Counted from the stretch's first letter, positions 7,567 through 17,253 are shown. The stretch: DNA of 64,000 nt from Pseudomonas sp. ACM7 (GCF_004136015.1 NZ_CP024866.1:3478960-3542959); one strand, 5' to 3'. The notes: generated from the letters alone by a model not told the origin. Numbers and translations: made by a program.

Positions 7567-8319
7567 TTACAGAAAAGGTACGGGTGGCCTGCGTTTATTC
7601 AGGGTCGACCACCAGAACACCCATCCCAGAACCCTTATGTTTTGTTCTTCGATTTGCGGAGGTCTGAAGACTTCATCCGGATATTCGGAGCTGTTGTGGC
7701 TGCGCATGCGTATCGCGTTGCCTGGTACCCGGCTCAGGTATTTGATGCGCAACATGCCGTCGTGCTCGATTGCGTAAATCTCTCCGTCGACAATTTGCGT
7801 GAGCCCGCGGTCGATGGCGACGATGGAGCCATCTTCAATTTTTTCGGCCATGCTGTTGCCAACCATGCGGGCGCAGATGGCATCGGCGTGGTTGATTTCC
7901 AGGGAGTCAAGATCGCTGCGCGGCAGGCGGATCGATTCGCTAGGGTCTTTGATGACATGGGTTTTGTCGGAGCCGGGGGCGGTGGCCGCTTCTTTGTAAA
8001 AGGGTAGTTCGATATCGACTGGGTCGATGACCCGATAGGTGCCCCGGATTGACTGGGCGTCGAAGGTGTTGCCGGATGCGTCGACCAGATGCAATGCCCT
8101 GGCGTCTTGCGGTCCTTCGCCGGTTTTCAGCCATTCAGTGTTCACGGACAGTCTTCTGGCGACATCTTCCATGCGGTAGTCAGGAACTCCGCGGGTATAC
8201 CAGTTATGGACAGTTTGAGGGTCGGAAATACCCAGGAATTCGGCAAATCTCGTTGTCGTGATTTGTAGCTCTTTCAGGAGCATTCTGAATCGTGGGCCGC
8301 AGGTTTTGTTCTTTTTCAT
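7567..8319 (-). CDS. LexA/CI-like transcriptional repressor with S24 peptidase domain (PrtR-like)
   Basis: This 250-residue protein has an N-terminal helix-turn-helix (about 10-60, including FAEFLGISDPQTVHNW) and a C-terminal S24 self-cleavage domain with nucleophile S156 in VGNSMAE and general base K193 in HDGMLRIKYL. The C-terminal sequence closely resembles P. aeruginosa PrtR (EHDGML, SEYPDE, GWVFWWST). Such repressors hold prophage or pyocin genes silent and are inactivated by RecA after DNA damage. The ATG at 8319 is preferred over the in-frame GTG at 8325. No prophage genes are visible nearby, so its target may be itself, a lost element, or genes elsewhere. A palindrome at 8462-8478 is a possible operator. 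Confidence 0.85.
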   Translation of the reverse strand: MKKNKTCGPRFRMLLKELQITTTRFAEFLGISDPQTVHNWYTRGVPDYRMEDVARRLSVNTEWLKTGEGPQDARALHLVDASGNTFDAQSIRGTYRVIDPVDIELPFYKEAATAPGSDKTHVIKDPSESIRLPRSDLDSLEINHADAICARMVGNSMAEKIEDGSIVAIDRGLTQIVDGEIYAIEHDGMLRIKYLSRVPGNAIRMRSHNSSEYPDEVFRPPQIEEQNIRVLGWVFWWSTLNKRRPPVPFL

Positions 8320-8461
8320 AAACACGAGTCTAGCCGTGCTGCATAAGGCTTTGATTCAACAAAACGTTCAAATCTGGCGTGAAATTTAAGTCCTGATGTA
8401 AGACGTCTTTTGTAAAAATTAAACAAGAAAAAACCGGTTTGCCCGCCAGTTAAATGTGCTG

Positions 8462-8478
8462 TTGAATATGATATTCAA
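8462..8478. promoter_or_regulatory. perfect palindrome, candidate repressor operator
   Basis: TTGAATAT-G-ATATTCAA is a 17-bp perfect palindrome in the AT-rich stretch upstream of the S24 repressor gene and just after the ppa terminator. Its symmetry and location suit a dimeric helix-turn-helix regulator. Its distance of about 140 bp from the repressor start makes the assignment tentative. Confidence 0.35.
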
Positions 8479-8486
8479 ACGCCCAC

Positions 8487-8510
8487 AAAAAACCCCGGAT
8501 CAACCGGGGC
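8487..8510 (-). terminator. Rho-independent terminator of ppa
   Basis: On the minus strand CCCCGG-TTGAT-CCGGGG is followed by TTTTTTG, starting 33 nt past the ppa stop. It is a textbook intrinsic terminator. Confidence 0.9.
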
Positions 8511-8542
8511 TCTTCGTTATAGCCGTCCGTGAGAGGCGGTTA

Positions 8543-9070
8543 TCAGCCTTTATAGGCAGCAACCGACTTCATGATCTCGGTGCGAGCGGCTTCTGCGTCG
8601 CCCCAACCTTCGATCTTCACCCATTTGCCTTTTTCGAGGTCTTTGTAGTTCTCGAAGAAGTGCTTGATCTGTTCCAGCAGCAGAGGTGGCAGATCGGTGT
8701 ATTCCTTCACATCGACGTACAGCTGGGACAGCTTGTCGTGTGGGACTGCGATGACTTTGGCATCGCCGCCGCCGTCGTCGGTCATGTGCAGGATGCCGAC
8801 CGGACGGGCGCGGATGACCGAACCTGGAGCAACCGGGTAAGGGGTCACGACCAGCACGTCGAGGGGGTCACCGTCGTCAGCCAGGGTGTTCGGGATGAAA
8901 CCGTAGTTGGCCGGGTAGAACATCGGGGTGGCCATGAAACGGTCAACGAACAGGCAATCGCTGTCTTTGTCGATTTCGTATTTGATCGGGGCGTGGTTGG
9001 CCGGAATCTCGATCGCGACGTAGATGTCGTTCGGCAGGTCTTTGCCAGCCGGAATCTTGCTGTAGCTCAT
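8543..9070 (-). CDS. ppa: inorganic pyrophosphatase
   Basis: This cytoplasmic family I pyrophosphatase of 175 residues hydrolyses PPi to phosphate and so drives biosynthetic reactions. The signature DGDPLD at 66-71 and the metal-binding acidic residues around it are intact, and the length is standard. The ATG at 9070 opens [13 protein letters not shown]. An intrinsic terminator lies just downstream. The gene follows mtfA and dedA in the same orientation, as I recall for PAO1. Confidence 0.97.
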   Translation of the reverse strand: MSYSKIPAGKDLPNDIYVAIEIPANHAPIKYEIDKDSDCLFVDRFMATPMFYPANYGFIPNTLADDGDPLDVLVVTPYPVAPGSVIRARPVGILHMTDDGGGDAKVIAVPHDKLSQLYVDVKEYTDLPPLLLEQIKHFFENYKDLEKGKWVKIEGWGDAEAARTEIMKSVAAYKG

Positions 9071-9183
9071 TGGGCGGTGCCCCCGTTAGTTGACCAAAAA
9101 CACTTGGCCGGATTGACCAAAAAGTGGCGGCGATTATAGGCATATTCCGCCGCCGTTGCTATGTACCAGAGGTCGTAGAGACC

Positions 9184-9996
9184 TTAGTCGGGTGCCTGAT
9201 AGACCGGGTCTTCAGCCAGAAGTTGCCGCAGCCGGGCCAGAGGGTCCTGACGATAAAACAGCTTCAGCTGCTCATACACCAGAGGATACGCCTCGTGCAG
9301 CAAATCCGGGGCGCTGAAGAAGTATTCGCTGGTGACCGCGAAGAACTCAGCCGGGTTTTCCGCAGCGTACGGGTCGATGGTGGTTTCAGCGTCGGGATTG
9401 CGATCCAGTTGTCGATCAAGGTCGTCGTAGGCTTCTTGCATGACCTTGGCCCAGTCGCTGACCCGCATGTCGGCGTGCAGCGGCGGCAGGCCGTTGGCGT
9501 CGCCGTTGAGCATGTCGAGTTTATGCGCGAGTTCGTGGATCACCAGGTTGTAGCCTTCCCAGCCGCCGCTGGCCATCACGCCAGGCCAAGCGAGGATGAT
9601 CGGGCCTTGCTGCCAGGCTTCGCCGCTGTGTTCGCCGTCCCATTCGTGCTCGACACCACTGGCATCTCGATGGCGCTGTGGGCTGAGGAAGTCGTCGGGA
9701 TAGAGGACGATTTCGTGGAAACCCTGATACCAGTTCAGATCGCCCAAGTGCAGCAGCGGCAGTTGCGCTTGAGCGGCGAGCAGCAGGCGTTGCTCCTGGT
9801 GGAGCTCGACGCCGGGCAGGGCGGTCAGGTGTTTGTCCTGGAGGAACAGCACGCTGGCTTCACGCAGCCACCGGTCTTCAGCGGCGCTGAGGCCATCGAG
9901 AAAACTCAAGTGATGACGCACCCGCTGCCACATGTCGTCGGCAATCGGGTGTTTGGCCAAGGTGCGCCGGCGACGCCAGGCGCTAAGGGACCACAT
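9184..9996 (-). CDS. mtfA: MtfA-like zinc-dependent peptidase
   Basis: This 270-residue protein has an HELAHKLDMLNG zinc motif (H154, E155, H158) and a conserved segment ENPAEFFAVTSEYFF that supplies further ligands, as in MtfA of E. coli. There MtfA is a cytosolic metallopeptidase linked to the glucose-phosphotransferase regulator Mlc. Pseudomonads use different sugar control, so the physiological target here is unknown. The gene starts 6 bp after the DedA stop codon, so the two form an operon. Confidence 0.88.
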   Translation of the reverse strand: MWSLSAWRRRRTLAKHPIADDMWQRVRHHLSFLDGLSAAEDRWLREASVLFLQDKHLTALPGVELHQEQRLLLAAQAQLPLLHLGDLNWYQGFHEIVLYPDDFLSPQRHRDASGVEHEWDGEHSGEAWQQGPIILAWPGVMASGGWEGYNLVIHELAHKLDMLNGDANGLPPLHADMRVSDWAKVMQEAYDDLDRQLDRNPDAETTIDPYAAENPAEFFAVTSEYFFSAPDLLHEAYPLVYEQLKLFYRQDPLARLRQLLAEDPVYQAPD

Positions 9997-10002
9997 GGTG
10001 AA

Positions 10003-10659
10003 TCAGCGCGATTGAGCTTTGGACGCGGCGTTAGCAAGGCGACTGCGGATCATGCCGATGATCATCGGTACCAGCGACAGCAGGATGATGCCCACTACCA
10101 GCAGCGACAGGTTCTTTTTGATGAACGGTACGTTGCCGAAGAAGTAACCGAGGGTCACCAGACCGCCCACCCAGAGGATCGTGCCAAAAACACTGAAGGC
10201 GAAGAAACGCGGGTAGGGCATTTTGGCCACGCCGGCGATAAACGGTGCAAAGGTGCGAATGATCGGCATGAAACGCGCCAGCGTCACCGTTTTACCGCCG
10301 TGCTTGTCGTAGAAATCGTGGGTTTGTTGCAGGTAGTCGCGGCGGAAGATTTTCGAGTTCGGGTTACTGAACAAACGCTCGCCGGCCGTTCTTCCGATCA
10401 GGTAGTTGGTGCTGTCGCCAAGGATTGCCGCCAGCATCAGCAGGCCACCCAGCAGCACCGGGTCCATGCCGCCGCCGGCGGCTACTGCGCCAGCAATGAA
10501 AAGCAGGGAGTCGCCCGGCAGGAATGGCATCACGACCAGGCCGGTTTCGCAGAAGATCACCAGGAACAAAATGGCGTAAATCCATGGCCCGTAGTTGTTT
10601 ACCAGCAAATCGAGGTACACATCGAGATGCAGAATAATGTCGAGCGGGTTGAAATCCAT
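10003..10659 (-). CDS. DedA family inner-membrane protein
   Basis: This 218-residue polytopic protein has the SNARE-associated/VTT fold motifs: a FLPGDSLLFIAGAVA segment near the start, GRTAGERLF, and the basic ARFMPIIRTFAPFIAG loop. DedA proteins support membrane homeostasis; some act in recycling the undecaprenyl-phosphate or phosphatidylethanolamine carrier. The ATG at 10659 (MDFNPL) has a CAGGTG site upstream; the GTG at 10668 is less likely. It is first in a dedA-mtfA pair. Confidence 0.92.
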   Translation of the reverse strand: MDFNPLDIILHLDVYLDLLVNNYGPWIYAILFLVIFCETGLVVMPFLPGDSLLFIAGAVAAGGGMDPVLLGGLLMLAAILGDSTNYLIGRTAGERLFSNPNSKIFRRDYLQQTHDFYDKHGGKTVTLARFMPIIRTFAPFIAGVAKMPYPRFFAFSVFGTILWVGGLVTLGYFFGNVPFIKKNLSLLVVGIILLSLVPMIIGMIRSRLANAASKAQSR

Positions 10660-10852
10660 GTGGGGCACCTGTGGTGATAGTCCGACTCAGCAGACCTGTG
10701 CGATTGACTTCATGTAAGGCTACAAGCGGGTGTAGTTTTTCTTACAAGCCGGGAAGCTCGGGATTATACGGGCTGAGAAGTGAAAAACGCGTTGAGTTTG
10801 TAGCGGGGGATGTCTAGGGATCCACACAGGTTGGAGTGGTGCAATCGATTCC

Positions 10853-10939
10853 TGTGGGAGCGAGCTTGCTCGCGATTCAGGCACCTCGTTGTATCAGTCA
10901 TACCGAGGAGAAGCTATCGCGAGCAAGCTCGCTCCCACA
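10853..10939. repeat. inverted REP pair (TGTGGGAGCGAGCTTGCTCG type)
   Basis: Two facing copies, at 10853-10877 and 10916-10939, lie between the DedA gene and the acetyltransferase gene. The interval from 10660 to 10953 holds nothing else recognisable apart from the dedA promoter region. Confidence 0.85.
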
Positions 10940-10953
10940 ATGTTCGATGCGGA

Positions 10954-11415
10954 TCAGAGCTCGTCGCTGATCGGCAACACGTAGTTCTTGAACTCGGTGT
11001 CTTCCTTGAATCCGATGGATTCGTAGGTTTTCTGTGCGACTTCGTTATTGCTGCTGGTGGAAACGCGCATGCGTACAGCGTTGGTTTCCTTGGCCATTTT
11101 CTTCGCGGTGCGGATGAGGTTGTCGGCCACCAACTGGCGGCGGGCCTCTTCGGCGACGTAGATGTCGTTGAGGATCCACACGCGTTTAAGCGAAAGGGAC
11201 GAAAAGCTCGGGTACAACTGACAGAAACCCATCAGTTTGTTGCTGTCGTCATCGGCCAGGGCCAGGTAGATCACCGACTCCTTGCGACGCAGGCGCTTTT
11301 CAAGGAACGCCCGGGACGAGTCCGGATAGGCCAGGGAGCCATAAAACTCGCGATATTTGACGAACAACGGGGTCAGCAGGTCCAGGTGTTCGAGGGTCGC
11401 TTGAATAATCCGCAT
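10954..11415 (-). CDS. GNAT family N-acetyltransferase
   Basis: This 153-residue protein has the GNAT fold: a beta strand with LMGFCQLYPS, the acetyl-CoA loop region VAEEARRQLVADNLI, and the C-terminal NEVAQKTYESIGFKED helix-strand motif typical of the family. The substrate cannot be told from sequence. ATG 11415 (MRIIQATLEH) is chosen over the TTG at 11433. The neighbouring eut genes run the same way and the PAO1 equivalent sits in the same place, but a function in ethanolamine use is only suggested by position. Confidence 0.85.
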   Translation of the reverse strand: MRIIQATLEHLDLLTPLFVKYREFYGSLAYPDSSRAFLEKRLRRKESVIYLALADDDSNKLMGFCQLYPSFSSLSLKRVWILNDIYVAEEARRQLVADNLIRTAKKMAKETNAVRMRVSTSSNNEVAQKTYESIGFKEDTEFKNYVLPISDEL

Positions 11416-11533
11416 GGTAGGTCTCGTCTTCAAGTGGCTGTCTTCACGTACTCTGACGGCGAACGGTTCTCACTCGGGCAGCCGTGCGTCGATCCTGCCT
11501 GAAACTGGATCAGAAACGCAATGCGGAAACGGT

Positions 11534-12370
11534 TCAGGCATCCGGCAGACTCAGTAGGAAATTACCTTTCATGTCCGCTCCTGCGTCCGACTCCAGTGTC
11601 AGAACCTGTGCTTCGTCCTTCAGATTGACCCCTGACAACTGCCGCCTACAGGCTTCGCGCATCAAATACAGCAAACGGTGTGCTGCCATGCCGTAACTCA
11701 GGCCTTCGAGTCGGACATTGGAAATGCAGTTGCGATAGGCATCCGTCAGCCCGACCTTTGGATTGTAGGTGAAATACAGCCCCAAGCTGTCCGGGGAACT
11801 GAGGCCAGGGCGTTCGCCGATCAGGATTACCACCATTTTCGCACCCAGCAGTTCGCCGATCTCGTCGGCTACGGCGACCCGACCCTGTTCCACCAGAATG
11901 ACCGGTGAGACGGACCAACCGTCATTCATAATCTGGTCTTCCATCCGCGCCAGAAACGGCAGGGTATGGCGATGAACGGCCAGCGCCGACAACCCATCGG
12001 CAACGACAATTACCAGATCGACACCGCCGGGATTGGCCAATGCGTAATCGCGCAGTGTCTGCGCCGACTCATCACTCAGCTTTCGCCCCAAATCGGGGCG
12101 TTGCAAGTAACTGTTCCGGTCCGTAGCGGCGCTGTGTAGCAGCAAACTGGCACGCCCGCGTTCGGCCAGTTGTGAGCTGAGCCCCGCATGGTCGAACGGC
12201 AAGTGCACAGCATCCCGGGCCTGAGCGTGGGCGTACTGGAAATCCAGCTGCGCGCTGGTCGGCATGCTGGTGCCGGTTTTACCCAGGGCGATCCGCGCTG
12301 GCGTCAGGCGACGCAGTTCCAGCAACGGGTTCTGTGGATCAACGGGTGGTTTATCCATTTCAACACTCAT
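11534..12370 (-). CDS. eutC: ethanolamine ammonia-lyase small subunit
   Basis: The 278-residue small subunit of the adenosylcobalamin-dependent ammonia-lyase works with EutB to convert ethanolamine to acetaldehyde and ammonia. Family landmarks are [20 protein letters not shown] near the N-terminus, the [16 protein letters not shown] segment, and a C-terminal [19 protein letters not shown] helix. The ATG at 12370 overlaps the eutB stop by 4 bp (ATGA), so synthesis is coupled. It is last in the exaC-eat-eutB-eutC array. Confidence 0.96.
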   Translation of the reverse strand: MSVEMDKPPVDPQNPLLELRRLTPARIALGKTGTSMPTSAQLDFQYAHAQARDAVHLPFDHAGLSSQLAERGRASLLLHSAATDRNSYLQRPDLGRKLSDESAQTLRDYALANPGGVDLVIVVADGLSALAVHRHTLPFLARMEDQIMNDGWSVSPVILVEQGRVAVADEIGELLGAKMVVILIGERPGLSSPDSLGLYFTYNPKVGLTDAYRNCISNVRLEGLSYGMAAHRLLYLMREACRRQLSGVNLKDEAQVLTLESDAGADMKGNFLLSLPDA

Positions 12371-13761
12371 CCCAGTTGCGCCATCGCTTGGCGGAAAGCC
12401 GGCGGCAGGCTGTCGCCGAAGTGAATCTTGCCGTCTGCCTGGGTGAAAATGCCCATTCTCGCCAGCCATTGTTCGAATTCCGGCGCCGGTTTCAGGCCCA
12501 GCGTCTGGCGGGCGTAAAGGGCGTCGTGGAACGAGGTGGTCTGATAGTTGAGCATGATGTCATCGGAGCCGGGGATGCCCATGATGAAGTTGATCCCGGC
12601 CACGCCCAACAGGGTCAGCAGGGTGTCCATATCGTCCTGGTCGGCTTCGGCGTGGTTGGTGTAACAGATGTCGCAACCCATGGGCACGCCCAGGAGCTTG
12701 CCGCAGAAGTGGTCTTCGAGGCCAGCGCGGATGATCTGTTTACCGTTGTAGAGGTATTCCGGGCCAATGAATCCTACGACGGTGTTCACCAGGAACGGTT
12801 TGAAATGTCGCGCAACGGCGTAGGCGCGGGTTTCGCAGGTCTGTTGATCGATGCCGTGGTGGGCGTTGGCTGACAGGGCGCTGCCTTGGCCGGTCTCGAA
12901 ATACATCAGATTCTGGCCCAGCGTGCCGCGATTCAGGCTCAAACCGGCGTCATAGCCTTCCTGCAGCACATTCAGGTTGATACCGAAACTGGCGTTGGCC
13001 GCCTCGGTGCCGGCGATCGACTGGAACACCAGGTCCAGCGGAACGCCGCGATTGATCGCCTCAATGGACGTGGTGACATGCGTCAGCACGCAGGCCTGGG
13101 TTGGAATCTCGTAGCGCTGGATGATCGCGTCGAGCATTTCCAGCATGGCGCAGATCGAGGCGATGCTGTCGGTGGCCGGGTTGATGCCGATCATCGCGTC
13201 CCCGTTACCGTACAGCAGGCCGTCGAGAATGCTCGCGGCGATACCGGCCGGTTCGTCGGTGGGGTGATTGGGTTGCAGGCGTGTGGATAACCGGCCGCGC
13301 AAACCCATCGTGCCGCGGAATTTTGTAACAACACGGATTTTTTGCGCCACCAGCACCAGGTCCTGCACGCGCATGATTTTCGACACGGCGGCGACCATTT
13401 CCGGGGTCAGGCCTGGCGCGAGGGCGCGCAGGCTCTGTTCGTCGGCGGCATCGCTAAGCAGCCAGTCGCGAAAGCCGCCGACAGTGAGGTGGCTGACGGC
13501 GGCGAAGGCTTGTTTGTCGTGAGTGTCGATGATCAGTCGGGTGACTTCATCGGCTTCGTAAGGAATGAGTACTTCTTGCAGGAAGTGGCTGAGCGGGATG
13601 TTGGCGAGGGCCATCTGCGCAGCCACCCGCTCGCCATCGTTGAGGGCGGCGACGCCGGCCAGAAAGTCCCCGGAACGCGCCGGACTGGCCTTGGCCATGA
13701 CGTCCTTGAGGCTCTCGAAGCGATAGGTCTGGGCGCCGACGGAATGGGCAAATGCGGCCAC
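12367..13761 (-). CDS. eutB: ethanolamine ammonia-lyase large subunit
   Basis: The 464-residue catalytic subunit is a TIM barrel that binds ethanolamine and B12 together with EutC. Recognisable segments are [43 protein letters not shown] and the C-terminal [19 protein letters not shown]. The start is a GTG at 13761 with CAGGAG 6 nt upstream; an in-frame TTG at 13779 lies upstream of that ribosome site and is unlikely. No eut microcompartment shell genes are present, which fits the short Pseudomonas pathway. Confidence 0.96.
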   Translation of the reverse strand: MAAFAHSVGAQTYRFESLKDVMAKASPARSGDFLAGVAALNDGERVAAQMALANIPLSHFLQEVLIPYEADEVTRLIIDTHDKQAFAAVSHLTVGGFRDWLLSDAADEQSLRALAPGLTPEMVAAVSKIMRVQDLVLVAQKIRVVTKFRGTMGLRGRLSTRLQPNHPTDEPAGIAASILDGLLYGNGDAMIGINPATDSIASICAMLEMLDAIIQRYEIPTQACVLTHVTTSIEAINRGVPLDLVFQSIAGTEAANASFGINLNVLQEGYDAGLSLNRGTLGQNLMYFETGQGSALSANAHHGIDQQTCETRAYAVARHFKPFLVNTVVGFIGPEYLYNGKQIIRAGLEDHFCGKLLGVPMGCDICYTNHAEADQDDMDTLLTLLGVAGINFIMGIPGSDDIMLNYQTTSFHDALYARQTLGLKPAPEFEQWLARMGIFTQADGKIHFGDSLPPAFRQAMAQLG

Positions 13762-13808
13762 GTTATTCTCCTGATTCAATCAACGACTCAAATACACCAC
13801 CAAACCCC

Positions 13809-13898
13809 TGTGGGAGCGGGCTTGCTCGCGAAGGCGGTGTGTCATCCAGTACATGTGTCGGATGACACACCGCCTTCGCGAGCAAGCCCGCTCCCACA
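13809..13898. repeat. inverted REP pair with 39-bp perfect arms
   Basis: Arms at 13809-13847 and 13860-13898 (core TGTGGGAGCGGGCTTGCTCG) are perfectly complementary over 39 bp around a 12-nt loop. The pair sits between eat and eutB within the ethanolamine gene array, where it may stabilise upstream mRNA or attenuate transcription. Confidence 0.9.
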
Positions 13899-13959
13899 TT
13901 GGATCTGCGTGCACTTCAATATGGCAGGCGCCGGGCAACAGGCCCGGCGCCGGTGCAAC

Positions 13960-15330
13960 TCAGACGCCTTCGAGCATCGCGTCCGCCGGCGCATCGAAGC
14001 GCTGCTTGGCGGTCAATTGGAAATACAAGTAACCGACAGCCATAAACCCAAGGAACACACAGCCAATTAGCGTGTTGAACCAGGCCATCGCCACCAGGCA
14101 CACGACAGCCAGGAAAAGCGCAATCCCCGGCACGATCGGGTAGCCCGGCGCGCGGAAGGTGCGCTCAAGGTTCGGCTCGGTTTTACGCAGTTTGAACAGG
14201 CTCAGCATACTGATGATGTACATCACGATGGCACCGAATACCGACATGGTGATCATTGCTGCCGTCAGGGTCATGCCTTGCAGGTTGACCAGGCCGTCGC
14301 TGTAGATCGCCGCGATGCCGATCACGCCACCGGCCAGGATCGCCCGGTGCGGAGTCTGGAAGCGCGAGAGCTTGGCCAGACCGCGAGGCAGGTAACCGGC
14401 CCGGGCCAGCGCAAAGAACTGCCGCGAGTAGCCAAGAATGATCCCGTGGAAACTCGCCACCAGACCGAACAGGCCGATCCACACCAGCATGTGCATCCAG
14501 CTCGAATTGTTGCCGACCACTGCTTTCATCGCCTGCGGCAACGGGTCGTTGATGTTCGACAGTTGACGCCAATCGCCAACGCCGCCTGCCATCACCATTA
14601 CGCCGATGGCCAGGAACACCAGGGTCAGAATGCCGCTGACATAAGCCCTGGGAATCGTGCGTTTCGGGTCCTTGGCTTCTTCGGCCGCCATCGCCGCGCC
14701 TTCAATCGCAAGGAAAAACCAGATCGCAAAGGGGATCGCCGCAAAGATGCCAGGGATCGAGCCCATGGTGAACTCGTTGGCGCCCGACCAGCCGTTAAGC
14801 GCGAAATTACTGAAGCTGAAGCCTGGCGCAACGACGCCCATGAACACCAGCAATTCGGCGACCGCCAGTACGGTGACAACCAGTTCAAACGTCGCGGCGA
14901 TGCTGACGCCGAGGATATTCAAGCCCATGAACACGAAATAGGCGCCAACGGCGGCGATCTTGGGGTCCAGTTCCGGGTATTGCACGTTGAGGTAGGCGCC
15001 AATGGCCATGGCAATCGCCGGGGGCGCAAAGACGAATTCGATCAGAGTGGCGATGCCGGCGATCAGCCCGCCTTTCTCACCGAAGGCCCGCCGACTGTAG
15101 GCAAACGGCCCGCCCGCGTGGGGAATCGCGGTAGTCAATTCGGTGAAGCTGAAGATGAAACAGGTGTACATCGTCGCCACCATTAGGGCGGTGACGAGGA
15201 AACCCAGGGTCCCTGCGGTGCCCCAGCCGTAACTCCAGCCGAAGTACTCGCCGGAAATCACCAGGCCGACGGCAATGCCCCATAAATGCAGGGTGCCGAG
15301 TGTGGGTTTGAGCTGTGTAGTAGAAGTCAT
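13960..15330 (-). CDS. eat: ethanolamine permease (APC superfamily)
   Basis: This 456-residue inner-membrane amino acid/polyamine/organocation transporter has about 12 membrane helices. The N-terminal GIAVGLVISGEYFGWSYGW segment is characteristic of the ethanolamine permease group. It lies between exaC and eutB and has its own -24/-12 promoter 75-90 bp upstream, so it should be induced with the catabolic genes. The ATG at 15330 gives MTSTTQLKPTLGTLHLWG. The role in ethanolamine import follows from family and context. Confidence 0.94.
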   Translation of the reverse strand: MTSTTQLKPTLGTLHLWGIAVGLVISGEYFGWSYGWGTAGTLGFLVTALMVATMYTCFIFSFTELTTAIPHAGGPFAYSRRAFGEKGGLIAGIATLIEFVFAPPAIAMAIGAYLNVQYPELDPKIAAVGAYFVFMGLNILGVSIAATFELVVTVLAVAELLVFMGVVAPGFSFSNFALNGWSGANEFTMGSIPGIFAAIPFAIWFFLAIEGAAMAAEEAKDPKRTIPRAYVSGILTLVFLAIGVMVMAGGVGDWRQLSNINDPLPQAMKAVVGNNSSWMHMLVWIGLFGLVASFHGIILGYSRQFFALARAGYLPRGLAKLSRFQTPHRAILAGGVIGIAAIYSDGLVNLQGMTLTAAMITMSVFGAIVMYIISMLSLFKLRKTEPNLERTFRAPGYPIVPGIALFLAVVCLVAMAWFNTLIGCVFLGFMAVGYLYFQLTAKQRFDAPADAMLEGV

Positions 15331-15403
15331 AAGTCCTCGCTGTCTTTTTTATTGTTTGATCTGTTGGACTTTCGGGTACGACGTTTTCGTGTAGAGCGGG
15401 CAC

Positions 15404-15419
15404 GCAAAGCCCGTGCCAG
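15404..15419 (-). promoter_or_regulatory. sigma-54 (RpoN) promoter of eat
   Basis: Read on the minus strand the site is CTGGCACGGGCTTTGC, a perfect -24/-12 match (TGGCACG-N4-TTGC) with the GG and GC dinucleotides correctly spaced. Transcription would start near 15392, leaving a leader of about 60 nt before the eat ATG at 15330. Confidence 0.85.
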
Positions 15420-15458
15420 AGCGGCAGGGCGATGTCCGGTGTTGTCGGTGAGGACGCC

Positions 15459-15533
15459 TTCGCGAGCAAGCCCGCTCCCACAGGGGTTCTGTGAACACTG
15501 GAGAACCACTGTGGGAGCGGGCTTGCTCGCGAA
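15459..15533. repeat. inverted REP pair
   Basis: Facing copies of the TGTGGGAGCGGGCTTGCTCG family lie at 15459-15482 and 15510-15533, between the exaC stop and the eat promoter. They may separate the two transcription units. Confidence 0.88.
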
Positions 15534-15579
15534 AGCTATGTGAAGGGCGACACAGGAATACCTGTCCCGCCCACGCTTT

Positions 15580-17100
15580 TTAGAAGAAGCCCAACGGATT
15601 AATGTCGTAGCTCACCAGCAGGTTTTTGGTCTGCTGATAGTGATCAAGCATCATTTTGTGGGTTTCACGACCGACGCCGGATTTTTTGTAGCCGCCGAAC
15701 GCGGCGTGCGCCGGGTACAGGTGGTAGCAGTTGGTCCACACACGACCGGCCTTGATGGCGCGGCCCATGCGATAGGCGCGGTTGATGTCGCGGGTCCAGA
15801 GGCCCGCACCCAAGCCGAACTCGGTGTCGTTGGCGATGGCCAGGGCTTCGGCTTCGTCCTTGAAGGTGGTGATGCTCACCACCGGGCCAAAGATTTCTTC
15901 CTGGAACACGCGCATTTTGTTGGTGCCCTTGAGCAGGGTCGGCTGGATGTAATACCCGGTCGCCAGGTTGCCCTCGAGTTTCTCCACCTTGCCGCCGGTC
16001 AACAGCTCGGCGCCTTCGCCCTTGGCGATTTCCAGGTACGAAAGGATTTTGTCGAATTGCTGCTCGGACGCCTGGGCGCCGACCATGGTGTCGGTGTCCA
16101 GCGGGTCGCCACGTTTGATCGACAGCACTTTTTTCATCACGACTTTCATGAAGTCGTCGTAGATCGACTCTTGCACCAATGCACGGGAAGGGCAGGTGCA
16201 GACTTCGCCCTGGTTAAAGAACGCCAGCACCAGGCCTTCAGCGGCTTTTTCAATGAAGCTTGGCTCGGCCTTCATGATGTCTTCGAAGAAGATGTTCGGC
16301 GACTTGCCACCCAGCTCCACGGTGGATGGAATGATGTTTTCGGCGGCGCATTTCATGATGTGCGAGCCGACCGGGGTCGAGCCGGTGAAGGCGATTTTGG
16401 CGATGCGTTTGCTGGTGGCCAGTGCTTCACCGGCTTCTTTGCCGAAGCCTTGCACCACGTTCAGCACGCCCGGCGGCAGCAGGTCGCCGATCAGCTCCAT
16501 CAGCACGGTAATGCCCAGCGGCGTTTGCTCGGCAGGCTTGAGCACCACGCAGTTACCAGCCGCCAGGGCCGGGGCGAGTTTCCAGGCAGCCATCAGGATC
16601 GGGAAGTTCCACGGGATGATCTGCCCGACCACGCCCAATGGTTCATGGATGTGATACGCCACGGTGTTGCCATCGATCTCGGCGGCGCTGCCTTCCTGGG
16701 CGCGGATGCAACCGGCGAAGTAGCGGAAATGGTCGGCCGCCAGCGGGATGTCGGCGTTGAGGGTTTCACGCACGGCTTTGCCGTTGTCCCAGGATTCGGT
16801 GATCGCCAGGACTTCGAGGTTCTGTTCGATGCGGTCGGCGATTTTCAGCAGCACCAGCGAGCGAGCCTGGGCGGACGTGGCGCCCCAGGCATCGGCAGCG
16901 GCGTGGGCAGCGTCCAGGGCTTTGTCGATGTCTTCGGCCGTGGAGCGCGGGAATTCGGCAATCGGTTGGCCATTCACTGGCGAGGTATTGGTGAAGTACT
17001 GACCTTTAACAGGCGCGACGAACTCGCCGCCGATGTAGTTACCGTATTTACTCTTGAACGAAACGATAGCGCCTTCAGTACCGGGGTGAGCGTAACGCAT
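15580..17100 (-). CDS. exaC: NAD-dependent acetaldehyde dehydrogenase (ExaC type)
   Basis: This 506-residue cytoplasmic aldehyde dehydrogenase oxidises acetaldehyde from ethanolamine (or ethanol) to acetate. The catalytic cysteine lies in [13 protein letters not shown] and the glutamate in VELGGKSPN. The N-terminus [20 protein letters not shown] and the C-terminus NPLGFF are typical of ExaC. The ATG at 17100 has AAGGAG upstream. A sigma-54 promoter lies 64-80 bp upstream and a sigma-54 activator gene is divergent. Confidence 0.96.
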   Translation of the reverse strand: MRYAHPGTEGAIVSFKSKYGNYIGGEFVAPVKGQYFTNTSPVNGQPIAEFPRSTAEDIDKALDAAHAAADAWGATSAQARSLVLLKIADRIEQNLEVLAITESWDNGKAVRETLNADIPLAADHFRYFAGCIRAQEGSAAEIDGNTVAYHIHEPLGVVGQIIPWNFPILMAAWKLAPALAAGNCVVLKPAEQTPLGITVLMELIGDLLPPGVLNVVQGFGKEAGEALATSKRIAKIAFTGSTPVGSHIMKCAAENIIPSTVELGGKSPNIFFEDIMKAEPSFIEKAAEGLVLAFFNQGEVCTCPSRALVQESIYDDFMKVVMKKVLSIKRGDPLDTDTMVGAQASEQQFDKILSYLEIAKGEGAELLTGGKVEKLEGNLATGYYIQPTLLKGTNKMRVFQEEIFGPVVSITTFKDEAEALAIANDTEFGLGAGLWTRDINRAYRMGRAIKAGRVWTNCYHLYPAHAAFGGYKKSGVGRETHKMMLDHYQQTKNLLVSYDINPLGFF

Positions 17101-17163
17101 GATGTTTTCTCCTTGGCTTTTGTACTTATTAGAGAGGCGCATGTGCGCTTGCTATAAGCGTAG

Positions 17164-17180
17164 AGCAAAGGTCGGGCCAG
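17164..17180 (-). promoter_or_regulatory. sigma-54 (RpoN) promoter of exaC
   Basis: The minus strand reads CTGGCCCGACCTTTGCT. GG and GC are 14 bases end to end as in the -24/-12 consensus, with one deviation (CCC for CAC). The start point would be near 17153 and the leader about 50 nt. Confidence 0.8.
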
Positions 17181-17253
17181 TGCCTTGCAGGTCAGGCAAA
17201 TCAAGGCCTTACGCGGTTTTTGTCGGACCGACGGACGCTGCCTGTGACGGTTT

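Noticed and set aside
9124..10677. 517-codon plus-strand open frame
   Set aside because: It lies antisense to mtfA and dedA, which have clear family motifs and ribosome sites; long antisense frames are common in GC-rich Pseudomonas DNA.
10853..10939. Repeated units resembling CRISPR repeats
   Set aside because: They occur as isolated inverted pairs, not as regularly spaced direct repeats, and recur across the window in intergenic gaps; they are REPs.
13762..13779. Upstream TTG start for eutB
   Set aside because: The CAGGAG ribosome site lies between the TTG and the GTG at 13761, so the GTG is the start.
15640..17157. 505-codon plus-strand open frame
   Set aside because: Antisense shadow of exaC, whose catalytic motifs are intact on the other strand.
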